Notes: a model not told the origin generated them from the letters alone. A DNA stretch of 64,000 bases from Desulforhabdus sp. TSK (GCF_022836495.1 NZ_BQXM01000012.1:1-64000), one strand, 5' to 3'; shown: positions 8,134 through 17,295, numbered from the stretch's first letter. A program made the numbers and translations.

Positions 8134-8679
8134 GTGAAAGCCGGCTTAAAGAAGAAAATTGTTAAGGAAATCAAGGTGGATGTGGATAAGTGCACGGGCT
8201 GCCGCTCCTGCGAGCTGGCCTGCTCGGCATTTCACGCTGCGCCCAGGTACAGCAGCATGAATCCGTCAAGGTCCAGAATCCGGGTGATCATGGACGAGGT
8301 GCGGGACGTCTACGTTCCCATCCGTGCGGGTGAATACACTCAAGCCGAGTGCAACGGAAGAAATATTTATACCATCGCGGGGAAGGAATACTCCGAGTGC
8401 ACGTTCTGCCCGGCGTCCTGCCCCTCCAGGGATTATTTCAAAGAGCCCGACTCAGGTCTTCCTCTCAAGTGTGACATGTGCGAGAGCGTACCACCCCTGC
8501 CGGAGCCCATGTGCGTACAGGCATGCGAGTTCGATGCACTGACTTACGAAGAGCGGGAAGAGGAATACGAGGAGGAGGAGCTGAAGCGGGACGAAATGGA
8601 GATCGCCTTCGAGTCGCTGATCAAGAAATACGGCTTGAAGCAGGTTTTGCAAACCGCTTCCCGGCTTTCCAAGAGGTAG
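8134..8679 (+). CDS. bamC: Benzoyl-CoA reductase iron-sulfur subunit BamC
   Basis: A 181-residue ferredoxin-like subunit that passes electrons to the BamB active site. Cysteine groups CTGCRSCELAC, CTFCPASCPS, CDMCES and CVQAC suit several [4Fe-4S] clusters of the HycB/NrfC type. The C-terminus is an acidic helix (EEREEEYEEEE), also seen in known BamC. I start it at the GTG at 8134, 8 bases after AAGGAGG; the longer frame back to 8023 would overlap bamB and is unlikely. It begins 19 bases after bamB, and BamB and BamC form the catalytic core of the complex. Confidence 0.93.
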   Translation: MKAGLKKKIVKEIKVDVDKCTGCRSCELACSAFHAAPRYSSMNPSRSRIRVIMDEVRDVYVPIRAGEYTQAECNGRNIYTIAGKEYSECTFCPASCPSRDYFKEPDSGLPLKCDMCESVPPLPEPMCVQACEFDALTYEEREEEYEEEELKRDEMEIAFESLIKKYGLKQVLQTASRLSKR

Positions 8680-8709
8680 GCACGAAAACATTCAGGCGAA
8701 ACAAGAGGT

Positions 8710-9873
8710 TTGAAAAAAACAGTGGAAACCGTAGCCCCTTATAAAGATATTATTGAAGTCATCAAAGCGAGCGGTGGAGACGCCTTCAAGCGATGCTTCC
8801 AGTGCGGGCTGTGCGACGTGGTCTGCCCCTGGAACCGGGTGAGAAACTTCAGCATGCGCAAGCTCGTCCGGGAAGCCACCTTCGGCCTGACGGACATCGA
8901 AAGCGAAGAGATCTGGCGCTGCACTACCTGTGGAAGGTGCCCTCAGCAGTGCCCGAGGGACGTCAGGCAGATCGACTCCGGGGTGGCCCTGCGCAGGATC
9001 GCCACGGAATACGGGGTTTTTCCCCAGTCCGTGAAGCCCATCCGCACCATCAGCGGAAGCCTCGTGGGGGAAGGCAACCCCCTGAGCGAGGACCGGGCCA
9101 AACGCGGCGACTGGGCGAAGGACCTGCCCGTCAACACCTTCACGGAAGGCATGGAAATCCTCTACTTCCCCGGCTGCTACCTGAGCTACGACCCGAGGCT
9201 CAAGAAGGTTTCCCGGGCCACGGCCGCCATCTTGAACAAGGCGGGCGTCGACTTCGGGATCCTGGGCTCCCAGGAGAGCTGCTGCGGGGAAAGCATCCGC
9301 AAGACGGGCGACGAAGACGTTTTCAAGCGCCTGGCCAAAGAAAACATCAAGGCCTTCGTGGACAACGGGGTGAAGAAGATCCTCGTCTCCTCCCCCCACT
9401 GCTACCATACTTTCAAAAACGAATATCCCGAGTTCATGGTGCACTTCGAGGTGGTTCACATCACCCAGTACCTCCTGGAGCTCCTCCGGGAGGGAAGGCT
9501 GGAGCTCAAGGGAGAGTACCCCAGGGCGGTCACCTGGCACGATCCCTGTTACCTGGGGCGCCACAACGGCATTTACGACGAGCCCCGGGAGGTCCTCAGG
9601 CAGGTGCCTGGCCTCGAGCTCCGGGAGATGCCCGACTCCAGGTCCGACAGCCTGTGCTGCGGCGGGGGCGGGGGCCGGATCTGGATGGAGACCCTCAAGG
9701 GGGAGCGCTTCTGCGACCTGCGGGTCGACCAGGCCGCCCAGATGGGGGCCGAGGTGCTCGCCACCGCCTGCCCCTATTGCATCACCAATTTCGAGGACAG
9801 CAGGTTGACCATGGGTTTTGCCGAGAAGATCGAGGTGAAAGACATCACCGAAATTATCCAGGAAATGATTTAG
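8710..9873 (+). CDS. bamD: Benzoyl-CoA reductase HdrD-like subunit BamD
   Basis: A 387-residue protein with two N-terminal [4Fe-4S] motifs (C29/32/35/39 and C71/74/77/81) and two CCG domains (ESCCGES and LCCGGGGG), the layout of heterodisulfide reductase subunit D and of BamD. CCG domains normally carry noncubane clusters. In the Bam complex it connects the BamB/C core with the HdrA-like and NADH-dehydrogenase-like modules. The start is a TTG at 8710 preceded by AAGAGG. The third-position GC of this gene looks higher than in neighbouring bamE. The family call is firm; the exact electron route is known only in outline. Confidence 0.93.
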   Translation: MKKTVETVAPYKDIIEVIKASGGDAFKRCFQCGLCDVVCPWNRVRNFSMRKLVREATFGLTDIESEEIWRCTTCGRCPQQCPRDVRQIDSGVALRRIATEYGVFPQSVKPIRTISGSLVGEGNPLSEDRAKRGDWAKDLPVNTFTEGMEILYFPGCYLSYDPRLKKVSRATAAILNKAGVDFGILGSQESCCGESIRKTGDEDVFKRLAKENIKAFVDNGVKKILVSSPHCYHTFKNEYPEFMVHFEVVHITQYLLELLREGRLELKGEYPRAVTWHDPCYLGRHNGIYDEPREVLRQVPGLELREMPDSRSDSLCCGGGGGRIWMETLKGERFCDLRVDQAAQMGAEVLATACPYCITNFEDSRLTMGFAEKIEVKDITEIIQEMI

Positions 9874-9902
9874 GCACCGAAGAAACCTGACGAGGACGCA
9901 AA

Positions 9903-12900
9903 GTGGAAAAAGAATTTTTTGAAGGAGAGTTTGTCAAGAGAAGGGCAGACATTGAGTCCGGAGATGTCATGGTGGTCGGTGCAGGGATCAGCGGTATTCA
10001 AGCCGCCCTGGATCTGGCTGAGACGGGCTTCAGGGTGTTCCTGGTGGAAAAATCCCCCGCCATCGGCGGCAAGATGTCCCAGCTCGACAAGACCTTTCCC
10101 ACCAATGACTGCTCCATGTGTATCGAATCTCCGAAATTCATCGAATGTGCCCGGCATCCCAATATCGAGATCCTGACGTATACCGAGGTGGACAGAGTAC
10201 GCGGCGAGGCCGGGGACTTCAAAGTAACCCTCATCAAAAAACCCAGATACGTCATAGAGGAGCGATGCACGGGCTGCACCACCTGTGTGGAGTACTGCCC
10301 CGTCAAAGCCCCTGACCCGTTCAACCAAAACCTGTCGCTGAACAAGGCCATCCATATCTATTTTTCCCAGGCCGTTCCCCTCATCACTTATGTGGACCCC
10401 GACACCTGCCTGTACTTCCAGGACGAGAAATGCAACATTTGCGTGGGAGCGTGTAAGAATAACGCCATCGATCTTCACCAGGAGGCCGAAGAGGTCGAGG
10501 TGGAGGTGGGAGCCATCGTCCTCTCTCCCGGTTATGAAATCTTCGACCCCGGGCGGCGGAATGATTACGGCTACGGAAGGATGGAGAACGTCGTCACGAG
10601 CCTCGATTTCGAACGGCTGCTCTGCGCCACGGGCCCCTATGAAGGGGAGATCCGGCGCCCTTCCGATCTGAAGCATCCCCATAAGGTGGCATGGATTCAA
10701 TGCGTTGGCTCCAGGCGGGTGACTCCAGGCGACAACAGCTATTGCTCCGGGGTATGCTGCGCCTACACCCAAAAACAGGTGATCCTGGCCAAAGACCACG
10801 ACGCAGATCTGCAAGCCACCGTATTCCATAACGATATCCGGGCATTCGGCAAGGACTTCGAACGTTTCTACCAGAGGGCCGAGAATCTCCCGGGGGTTCG
10901 ATTCATCAGAAGCTATGTCTCCGTGGGAAAGGAGATCCCGGGAAGCAAGAATGTCACCATCCGGTACTCGACCCTCGAGGATGGAGTCCAGGAGGAAGAA
11001 TTCGACCTGGTGGTCCTGTCCGTCGGGTTGAACCCTCCCCGCCATGTGAAGGGAATGGCCGACAAGTTCGGCATCGAGCTGGACCCTCACGGATTCTGCA
11101 GGACCAATCCAGTCAATCCCATCGAGACATCCCGCCCTGGAATTTTTGTCAGTGGAGCCTTCCAGGGCCCCATAGACATCCCCGAATCGGTGGTGAGCGC
11201 CAGCGGAGCGGATGCCCTCTGCAGTCAGCTCCTCGCCTACCGGCGCGGGAAGCTGGACAAGGAAAGGGTCTATCCGCCCGAAAAGGATGTGTCGGAAGAG
11301 GAGCCCCGTGTGGGCGTGTTCGTCTGCCACTGCGGCGCCAATATCGGCAGAGTGGTGGATGTTCCTTCCGTCGTTGAATATGCTTCCACCCTGCCCAATG
11401 TGGTCCATGCACAAGAAAGCCTCTTCGCATGCTCCACGGACAATGCCCAGCAAATATCCAACACCATCCTGGAGAAAGGGCTCAACCGGGTAGTCGTCGC
11501 CGCCTGTACCCCCCGGACGCATGAGCCGCTCTTTCGAGACACCCTGCGAGAGGGAGGGATCAACCCCTATTTTTATGAAATGGCCAATATCCGGGAGCAT
11601 TGCTCCTGGGTCCACTCGCGGGAAACGAGGGATGCCACCCAAAAGGCCAAAGACGTCGTGCGCATGTCCGTGGCTCGGACAGCCCTCCTGGAGCCCCTGC
11701 AGGAATTTGAACTGCCGGTAGACAAGAGGGGCCTCGTCATCGGGGGCGGCATCGCCGGAATGACCAGCGCCCTGAGCCTGGCGAACCAGGGATTCGAAGT
11801 CTATCTCCTGGAAAAAGATAAAGATTTAGGCGGGATGGCGCGGAGAATCCATTACACCCTGGAAGGACTCGATGTTCAGGGGTACCTGGATGATTTGATC
11901 CGCAAGGTCTACAAGCATTCCTCCATTCACGTCTACACCGACACGACACTCCTGGATGCGTCGGGATACGTGGGGAATTTCACGACAACGGTAAGATCCG
12001 GGATGATGCGCAGGGAGATTCGGCATGGCATCACCATCATCGCCACCGGTGCCGAAGAATACAAGCCGACGGAATACCTGTACGGGGAAGACGAGCGAGT
12101 CGTCACGTCCGTGGAACTGGAGGAGGCCATCGCCCGGGGCGATGAAAGAGTGGCTCAGGCCCAGAGCCTGGTGATGATCCAGTGCGTGGGGTGCAGAAAC
12201 GAAGATCGAAACTATTGCAGCAGGATCTGCTGCAGTCATTCTGTCAAGAATGCTTTGAAATTGAAGGAATTAAACCCTCAGATGGATGTCTACATCCTCT
12301 TCAGGGACATGCGGACCTACGGCCTCAAGGAAGATTACTACCGGGAGGCCTCAGAAAAGGATGCCCGGTTCATCCGCTGGGATCCGCAGGACAAGCCCGC
12401 CGTGGAGGCCGTCGAGGAGGAGGGCCGGCCGGTTTTGAGGGTCACCGTCACCGATCCGGTATTGGGCAATCAGCTCGCCCTGGACGCCGATATCCTTGCT
12501 CTGGCCGCAGCGATCGTTCCCTCGGCCGACACCAATACCATCTCCAAATTGTTCAAAGCGTCCTTGAATCCCGATGGATTTTTCCAGGAAGCCCATGTCA
12601 AGCTGCGGCCCGTCGACTTTGCCGCCGAGGGAGTCTTTCTGTGCGGCACGGCCCACTACCCCAAGCACATCACGGAGACCATCAGCCAGGCCTACGGAGC
12701 TGCCGGACGGGCGGTGACGATTCTCACGAAGGATTCCGTCGTTGCCTCCGGCGCCGTGTGCGAAGTGAAAGAAGACGACTGTGTATCGTGCGGGGCATGC
12801 ATCTCTGTCTGTAATTACGGCGCCATAGCTTTTCACGAGACTCCCCGGGGCAAAAAAGCCACCGTCAATCCGGTCCTCTGCAAAGGCGATGGGCTCTGCA

Positions 12901-13001
12901 ATTCGAGATGCCCCACCGGCGCCATCACGCTCAAGCATTTTACCGACGACGAAGTCTTTTCCCAGATTGACGCAGCGCTTCCCGCTTCACAGCCGGCCTG
13001 A
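9903..13001 (+). CDS. bamE: Benzoyl-CoA reductase HdrA-like flavoprotein BamE (double HdrA)
   Basis: A 1032-residue fusion of two HdrA-type modules. The first FAD loop is GAGISG at residue 26 and the second GGGIAG near 614. Iron-sulfur sites include CTGCTTCVEYCP, CVGSR with CSGVCC, CVGCR with CSRICC, and a C-terminal ferredoxin pair (CVSCGACISVC from about 960, then CKGDGLCNSRCP). HdrA flavins are the bifurcating centres of related enzymes, so this is the presumed site where favourable and unfavourable electron transfers are coupled during ring reduction. The start is a GTG; its ribosome site is weak. The double-module length is that expected of BamE. Confidence 0.94.
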   Translation: MEKEFFEGEFVKRRADIESGDVMVVGAGISGIQAALDLAETGFRVFLVEKSPAIGGKMSQLDKTFPTNDCSMCIESPKFIECARHPNIEILTYTEVDRVRGEAGDFKVTLIKKPRYVIEERCTGCTTCVEYCPVKAPDPFNQNLSLNKAIHIYFSQAVPLITYVDPDTCLYFQDEKCNICVGACKNNAIDLHQEAEEVEVEVGAIVLSPGYEIFDPGRRNDYGYGRMENVVTSLDFERLLCATGPYEGEIRRPSDLKHPHKVAWIQCVGSRRVTPGDNSYCSGVCCAYTQKQVILAKDHDADLQATVFHNDIRAFGKDFERFYQRAENLPGVRFIRSYVSVGKEIPGSKNVTIRYSTLEDGVQEEEFDLVVLSVGLNPPRHVKGMADKFGIELDPHGFCRTNPVNPIETSRPGIFVSGAFQGPIDIPESVVSASGADALCSQLLAYRRGKLDKERVYPPEKDVSEEEPRVGVFVCHCGANIGRVVDVPSVVEYASTLPNVVHAQESLFACSTDNAQQISNTILEKGLNRVVVAACTPRTHEPLFRDTLREGGINPYFYEMANIREHCSWVHSRETRDATQKAKDVVRMSVARTALLEPLQEFELPVDKRGLVIGGGIAGMTSALSLANQGFEVYLLEKDKDLGGMARRIHYTLEGLDVQGYLDDLIRKVYKHSSIHVYTDTTLLDASGYVGNFTTTVRSGMMRREIRHGITIIATGAEEYKPTEYLYGEDERVVTSVELEEAIARGDERVAQAQSLVMIQCVGCRNEDRNYCSRICCSHSVKNALKLKELNPQMDVYILFRDMRTYGLKEDYYREASEKDARFIRWDPQDKPAVEAVEEEGRPVLRVTVTDPVLGNQLALDADILALAAAIVPSADTNTISKLFKASLNPDGFFQEAHVKLRPVDFAAEGVFLCGTAHYPKHITETISQAYGAAGRAVTILTKDSVVASGAVCEVKEDDCVSCGACISVCNYGAIAFHETPRGKKATVNPVLCKGDGLCNSRCPTGAITLKHFTDDEVFSQIDAALPASQPA

Positions 13002-13066
13002 ACCGGCTCTTGAAGAAATGAGGCTCGTATCAGGACAGGCGATGCCAACGAAGGAGTGACCCTATT

Positions 13067-13834
13067 ATGGCTACAGGACCTGTGTTTAAGGCAAAGATCT
13101 TAGGCTTTCTATGCAACTGGTGAGGATACTCGGCTGCTGACCTGGCTGGAGTTTCCAGACAACAATACGCGACAGACATCAAGCTGATCCGTCTCATGTG
13201 CACGGGCAGGGTCGATTTGGCATTCATACTCCGAGCATTCTCCAACGGAGCGGACGGAGTGTTCATCGGCGGATGCTGGCCCGGCGAATGCCACTATGTG
13301 ACCGAGGGAAATTACCTGGCACTGAGCACGGTGCACTTATCCAGGAAATTGCTGAAGCTGGCGGGGATCGGCCCCGAGAGGGTGAGACTCGAATGGATAT
13401 CCGCCTCCGAGGGAAGCCGATTTGCCGAAGTCATGAATGATTTTTCTCTCAAGGTGAGGGAGCTCGGTCCCATCGGCAACGGCGCGGGAATGAGCGAGGA
13501 TGGATTGAAGCTCAAGCTCGATGCATTGAATGCCATGGTCCCCTACATCAAGCTGGTGGAAAGAGAAAGGCTCCGGGTGCCCGTCAAATCCGAGGAAGCT
13601 TACACACAGTTCTTCAACAGTGACGCAGTGGAGAGGCTCTTCAAGGAACTGATAGCCGATAAATTTGAAATATGCCGAATGATGGCGCTCCTGCGAGAAA
13701 AACCCCGGTCAACGGGAGAGCTCTCCCAGATCCTGGGCTTGAGCCCGTCGGACATTTCAAGGCACCTCAATGTATCGGCGAGACAGGGATTGGTCAAATT
13801 CGACGCAACGCGAAACCTCATTGCCGCCGCCTAG
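13067..13834 (+). CDS. bamF: Benzoyl-CoA reductase MvhD-like selenoprotein BamF, read through TGA at 13121, with C-terminal winged helix
   Basis: The true start is the ATG at 13067 (GGAG is present 13 bases before). The frame then meets TGA at codon 19 (13121-13123), in the context CNWUGYSAADLAG, where MvhD proteins have cysteine (CNWC). Codons after it continue the conserved MvhD core (MCTGRVD, FIGGC, GNYLA). A UGA-decoded selenocysteine is therefore expected, as known for BamF of Geobacter metallireducens. The total length is 255 residues. The last 70 residues are unlike a ferredoxin and read as an ArsR-like winged helix (RSTGELSQILGLSPSDISRH, then LVKFDATRNL). Automatic gene callers would start it at the ATG at 13196 and lose the redox-active N-terminus. 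Confidence 0.93.
13146..13158 (+). promoter_or_regulatory. Putative bacterial SECIS hairpin of bamF
   Basis: CTGGA and TCCAG form a perfect 5-bp stem with loop GTT, 22 bases after the TGA codon. Bacterial SECIS elements sit within the coding region just downstream of UGA and expose a GU in a short apical loop for SelB. The position and loop fit; the stem is short, so the assignment is tentative. Confidence 0.5.
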
Positions 13835-13887
13835 TGCAACACGCAAAGGCAAACAGGGCAATGCATTCATACCATCAGGATACAACC

Positions 13888-14340
13888 ATGGACAACGACA
13901 CCATCGATCAAATCATCGACAGGCATGAGGGCAGAGCCGGTTCACTCATCCACGTCTTGATGGAGATTCAAAGCAAAAATCACTGGATCCCCAGGGAGGC
14001 GCTGGCGAAGGTGAGCCAAAAACTTGGTGTGCCTTTCACACGGGTGATGCAAATCGCCACCTTTTATAAAACCTTCAGTTTGACGCCCCAGGGGCATCAT
14101 GAAGTTCACGTGTGCACGGGCACTTCCTGCCATATTCGAGGTTCGCAGCGGGTCCTCGACAAAATCCAAAGCCTCCTCGGGATCAGGGCTGGAGAAACGG
14201 ATTCCAATTCAAAATTCAGCCTGGCAAAGGGCAACTGCCTTGGCTGCTGTACCCTGGGTCCGGAGATCGTCGTGGATGGCAGGCACTACGCCAGGATGAC
14301 GCCGGAAAAGGCGGAAGAAGTGTTGAAAAAGTATAATTAA
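13888..14340 (+). CDS. bamG: Benzoyl-CoA reductase NuoE-like [2Fe-2S] subunit BamG
   Basis: A 150-residue thioredoxin-like ferredoxin of the NuoE family. The [2Fe-2S] ligands are C76 and C81 (CTGTSC) and C117 and C121 (CLGCC). I choose the ATG at 13888 because AGGA lies 7 bases before it and NuoE proteins begin here; the ATG at 13861 in the same frame is an alternative. It is followed by the NuoF-like gene after 9 bases. Together they would form the NAD(P)H or ferredoxin-facing arm of the Bam complex. Confidence 0.92.
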   Translation: MDNDTIDQIIDRHEGRAGSLIHVLMEIQSKNHWIPREALAKVSQKLGVPFTRVMQIATFYKTFSLTPQGHHEVHVCTGTSCHIRGSQRVLDKIQSLLGIRAGETDSNSKFSLAKGNCLGCCTLGPEIVVDGRHYARMTPEKAEEVLKKYN

Positions 14341-14349
14341 GGGAAAATC

Positions 14350-15999
14350 ATGCCAAGGATAAATTCAGCTGCTGAATTGGAGACGCTCAGGAAAGATATC
14401 CTGTCCAGGCGAGATCCCGGGAAGCCTGCCATCGCCATCTGTGCGGGAACAGGCTGCCTGGGCCTCGGCAACGACAAGGTCATCAGCGCCTTTCAGGAAG
14501 AAATCAAAAAGCGGTCCCTCGAGGCTCAAATCGAGATTCGCGCAACAGGCTGCCATGGATTTTGTGAGAAGGGACCCAATGTCATCCTCTATCCCGAAGA
14601 AATCTGCTACTTGCAGGTAACGCCCGAAGATGTCCCGGAGATCGTCTCGGAGACCCTCCTGGGGAAGAAGGTGATCGATCGCCTGATCTACACGGACCCG
14701 ATGACCGGGGAAAAGGCGGCGCATCAGTCGGAAATACCTTTTTACAGGAACCAGATGCGGAACCTCATCAGCAACAACACCCGGATCGATCCCAGTAGCA
14801 TCGAGGATTACCTGGCGGGAGGCGGCTACTCCGCCTTGTCCAAAGCCCTCTTTGAAATGGGTCCCAAGCAGGTGTTGGAGGAAATCAAGAAGGCCAACCT
14901 GCGCGGTCGAGGCGGCGGGGGATTCCCTGCCGGCCTGAAATGGGAAACGGCCCGCAACGCTCCCGGCGAGGAGAAATACGTCATCGTCAATGCTCACGAA
15001 GGGGAGCCCGGCGCCTTCATGGACAGGGCGCTCTTTACGGGCAACCCCCATTGCGTGCTGGAGGGGCTGATCATCGGTGCCCACGCCATCGGCTCTCACC
15101 AGGGATTCATCTACACGCGCCATGACACCCCTCAATTGAAGGCGAATATCGACACGGCCCTTGCCAAAACCCGGGAATACGGATTCCTGGGGAAAAATAT
15201 CCTGGGCTCCGGCTTCGACTTCGATGTGGAGGTGCATTTCGATGTGGGCATCTTCGTCTCGGGGGAATCCAGCGCACTGATGCGATCCATTGAAGGGAAG
15301 AACCCGGAGCCAAGGCCCAAGTACATCCGCACGTCCGTCAGTGGAATCTGGGACAAGCCGAGCAACCTGAACAATGTGGAGACCTGGGCGAACGTCCCCC
15401 AGATCATCAGCAAGGGCGCTGCATGGTACACCGGCATCGGGACGGAGCGGAGCAAAGGAACGAAGCTGTTGTCCCTGTCTGGGAATATCTGCCATACAGG
15501 AGTTGTGGAGGTTCCTTTCGGGACCACCCTGCGGGAGATCGTCTACGGCATCGGCGGCGGAATTCCCAATGGAAAGAAGCTGAAAGCGGTCCATTTCGGG
15601 GGTCCCATGGGAGGGTCCGTTCCCGAGAGTCTCCTGGATACTCCCCTGGATTTTGACGCCATGTCGAAGCTGGGGGCCCCCATCGGTGCCGGCGGCATGC
15701 TGGTCCTGGATGAAGACACCAACATGGTGGAGCTGACCCGGTTTTACCTGGACTTCCTGACCAACGAGTCCTGCGGCAAGTGCGTTCCCTGCCGTGAAGG
15801 CATCCGCCAGATGCTCAAAATTCTGACGAAAATGTGCGAAGGAAAAGGGAAGGAAGGCGACATCGAGCTCCTGGAAGAAATTGCCGAAGTAGCCGGTGCA
15901 GCGTCCTTGTGCTCTCTGGGGAAAACCGCTTCCGACCCCCTCAAAGGCACCTTGCGCTACTTCAGGGAAGAATACGAGGCGAGCATCAAGGGCAAGTAA
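14350..15999 (+). CDS. bamH: Benzoyl-CoA reductase NuoF-like flavoprotein BamH
   Basis: A 549-residue NuoF homologue with an extra N-terminal thioredoxin-like [2Fe-2S] region (CAGTGC... ATGCHGFC), as in HydB/HndC-type proteins. The FMN and NAD site is GRGGGGFPAGLKWE near residue 185. The N3-type [4Fe-4S] ligands are SCGKCVPC (about 473) and a later CSLG. It would exchange electrons with NAD(H) using FMN. It lies between bamG (9 bases) and bamI (31 bases). Length and gene order match BamH. Confidence 0.94.
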   Translation: MPRINSAAELETLRKDILSRRDPGKPAIAICAGTGCLGLGNDKVISAFQEEIKKRSLEAQIEIRATGCHGFCEKGPNVILYPEEICYLQVTPEDVPEIVSETLLGKKVIDRLIYTDPMTGEKAAHQSEIPFYRNQMRNLISNNTRIDPSSIEDYLAGGGYSALSKALFEMGPKQVLEEIKKANLRGRGGGGFPAGLKWETARNAPGEEKYVIVNAHEGEPGAFMDRALFTGNPHCVLEGLIIGAHAIGSHQGFIYTRHDTPQLKANIDTALAKTREYGFLGKNILGSGFDFDVEVHFDVGIFVSGESSALMRSIEGKNPEPRPKYIRTSVSGIWDKPSNLNNVETWANVPQIISKGAAWYTGIGTERSKGTKLLSLSGNICHTGVVEVPFGTTLREIVYGIGGGIPNGKKLKAVHFGGPMGGSVPESLLDTPLDFDAMSKLGAPIGAGGMLVLDEDTNMVELTRFYLDFLTNESCGKCVPCREGIRQMLKILTKMCEGKGKEGDIELLEEIAEVAGAASLCSLGKTASDPLKGTLRYFREEYEASIKGK

Positions 16000-16030
16000 T
16001 GCACAGCCAAGACAGAGAAAGCATACAACG

Positions 16031-16666
16031 ATGAGCGAAATCCTTTTGCAGATAGATGGAAAAGCAGTGAAGGCAAAGCAGGGCATGACGGTACTGGATG
16101 CCGCTCGAAGCGCCGATATCGCCATTCCAACCCTTTGCCACCACGAGCAGTTGGAGCCTTACGGCGGATGTCGCCTCTGCACGGTGGAAATTGAGACGCG
16201 CGGCAGGAAACGACTCGTTGCCGGCTGCCTTTACCCCGTAGAGCCCGATTTGATCGTGAGAACCCGGACTGAGAAGATCGACTCCATACGCAAGATGATC
16301 CTGGAGCTGCTGCTGGCGCACGCACCGGATTCCCCCCAACTCCAGGACCTGGCTCGAGAATACCGTGCAGACAGAGACCGGTTTGAGAAAGAAGCCTCCT
16401 TTTGCGTGCTCTGTGGACTCTGCATAAGATACTGCGCCGAAATCAAAAAGAAGTATGCTGTCGGGTTCATCAACAACGGAGCAAGACGGGAAATCAATTT
16501 CATTCCCGAGATCGCCGCCGGCGAGTGCTGGAACTGCAAAGAGTGCTTTCCCCTCTGTCCGACGTCTTATTTGCAGGCCGCCTACCATTTGACCGAAGCG
16601 CTGGCGTTTCCCTCGCTCTCTTCCAGATCCGCTTCAAAACGCCTGGTGACGACGACCACTCTCTAA
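16031..16666 (+). CDS. bamI: Benzoyl-CoA reductase NuoG-like iron-sulfur subunit BamI
   Basis: A 211-residue protein matching only the N-terminal iron-sulfur part of NuoG. It has a [2Fe-2S] plant-ferredoxin motif (CHHEQLEPYGGCRLC, then GCLYP) and 4Fe-4S ligands CVLCGLCIRYC and CWNCKECFPLCP. The molybdopterin-like half of NuoG is absent, as expected for BamI. The ATG at 16031 is chosen; residues before it in the longer frame are shadows of bamH. It is the last of the eight bam subunit genes and lies 27 bases before a ferritin-like gene. Confidence 0.9.
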   Translation: MSEILLQIDGKAVKAKQGMTVLDAARSADIAIPTLCHHEQLEPYGGCRLCTVEIETRGRKRLVAGCLYPVEPDLIVRTRTEKIDSIRKMILELLLAHAPDSPQLQDLAREYRADRDRFEKEASFCVLCGLCIRYCAEIKKKYAVGFINNGARREINFIPEIAAGECWNCKECFPLCPTSYLQAAYHLTEALAFPSLSSRSASKRLVTTTTL

Positions 16667-16693
16667 GGAGAGTATTTATAAGGAGGGTATTTG

Positions 16694-17173
16694 ATGGCCG
16701 TTATATTTTCTGCGCGTGAAGTTGTCGAAGCAGCGGTGGAAAAGGAAAAGAAGAGGAAGGGTTTCTATGCCGCGGTCGCCGAACTGAGCACGGACCAGGA
16801 GATGAAAGATCTTTTTCAGTTCCTGACGGAAGAGGAAGCCCGGCACGTGGCGGCTTTCGCCCAGATTCGCGACAGCCTGCCCGAGGGTTCCGATTCCGGC
16901 GAGTACAGTGCGGACATGGATGCCTACATGGACTCCGTCATTGACGAGCGCCTCTACTCCCGCATCGATTCGAAAGAGTTTGTCCAACAAGCGATTGAGG
17001 CCAGGAACGTCTTCAGCTTAGCCATTGGCTTCGAGAAGGACGCGATCCTGTACTTCAGAGAGTTCATCCCCTATTTGTCAGAATCGGATCGGGCGGTTGT
17101 CCAGGAATTGATCGAACAGGAAAAGGGGCACATTAGAAAGCTTGCCGAGATGCAGCGGCGGGTGGGCGAGTAG
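16694..17173 (+). CDS. Ferritin-like diiron (rubrerythrin-type) protein
   Basis: A 159-residue four-helix protein with two EE-x-H type diiron repeats, EEEARHV (about 47-53) and EQEKGHI in the last helix, plus paired helices with EK-rich ends. It has no rubredoxin tail, so it is a rubrerythrin-domain protein lacking the FeS4 site. AAGGAGG stands 7 bases before the ATG at 16694. It follows bamI after 27 bases and is probably co-transcribed. Rubrerythrins remove peroxide or store iron; guarding the oxygen-sensitive tungsten/iron-sulfur complex is a reasonable inference. Confidence 0.82.
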   Translation: MAVIFSAREVVEAAVEKEKKRKGFYAAVAELSTDQEMKDLFQFLTEEEARHVAAFAQIRDSLPEGSDSGEYSADMDAYMDSVIDERLYSRIDSKEFVQQAIEARNVFSLAIGFEKDAILYFREFIPYLSESDRAVVQELIEQEKGHIRKLAEMQRRVGE

Positions 17174-17198
17174 CCGGGAATTGCCCCCCCCTCCCGGC
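17173..17198 (+). terminator. Stem-loop after the bam operon
   Basis: GCCGGGA (17173-17179) pairs with TCCCGGC (17192-17198) immediately at the end of the ferritin-like gene. The following GCTTGAATCTCTTT is only partly T-rich, so it may be a weak terminator or a 3'-end stabiliser. Confidence 0.4.
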
Positions 17199-17295
17199 GC
17201 TTGAATCTCTTTGCCGAGGAGAGGGTGAAAGGGTCACCCTTCCCTCGGAGGCTGTCTGAGAAATGAGTCCATCGCTTCTAGCATCCACCTTGTTT

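Noticed and set aside
12182-12814. 210-codon frame within bamE in another phase
   Set aside because: Overlaps the second HdrA module completely, arginine/glycine-rich, no ribosome site.
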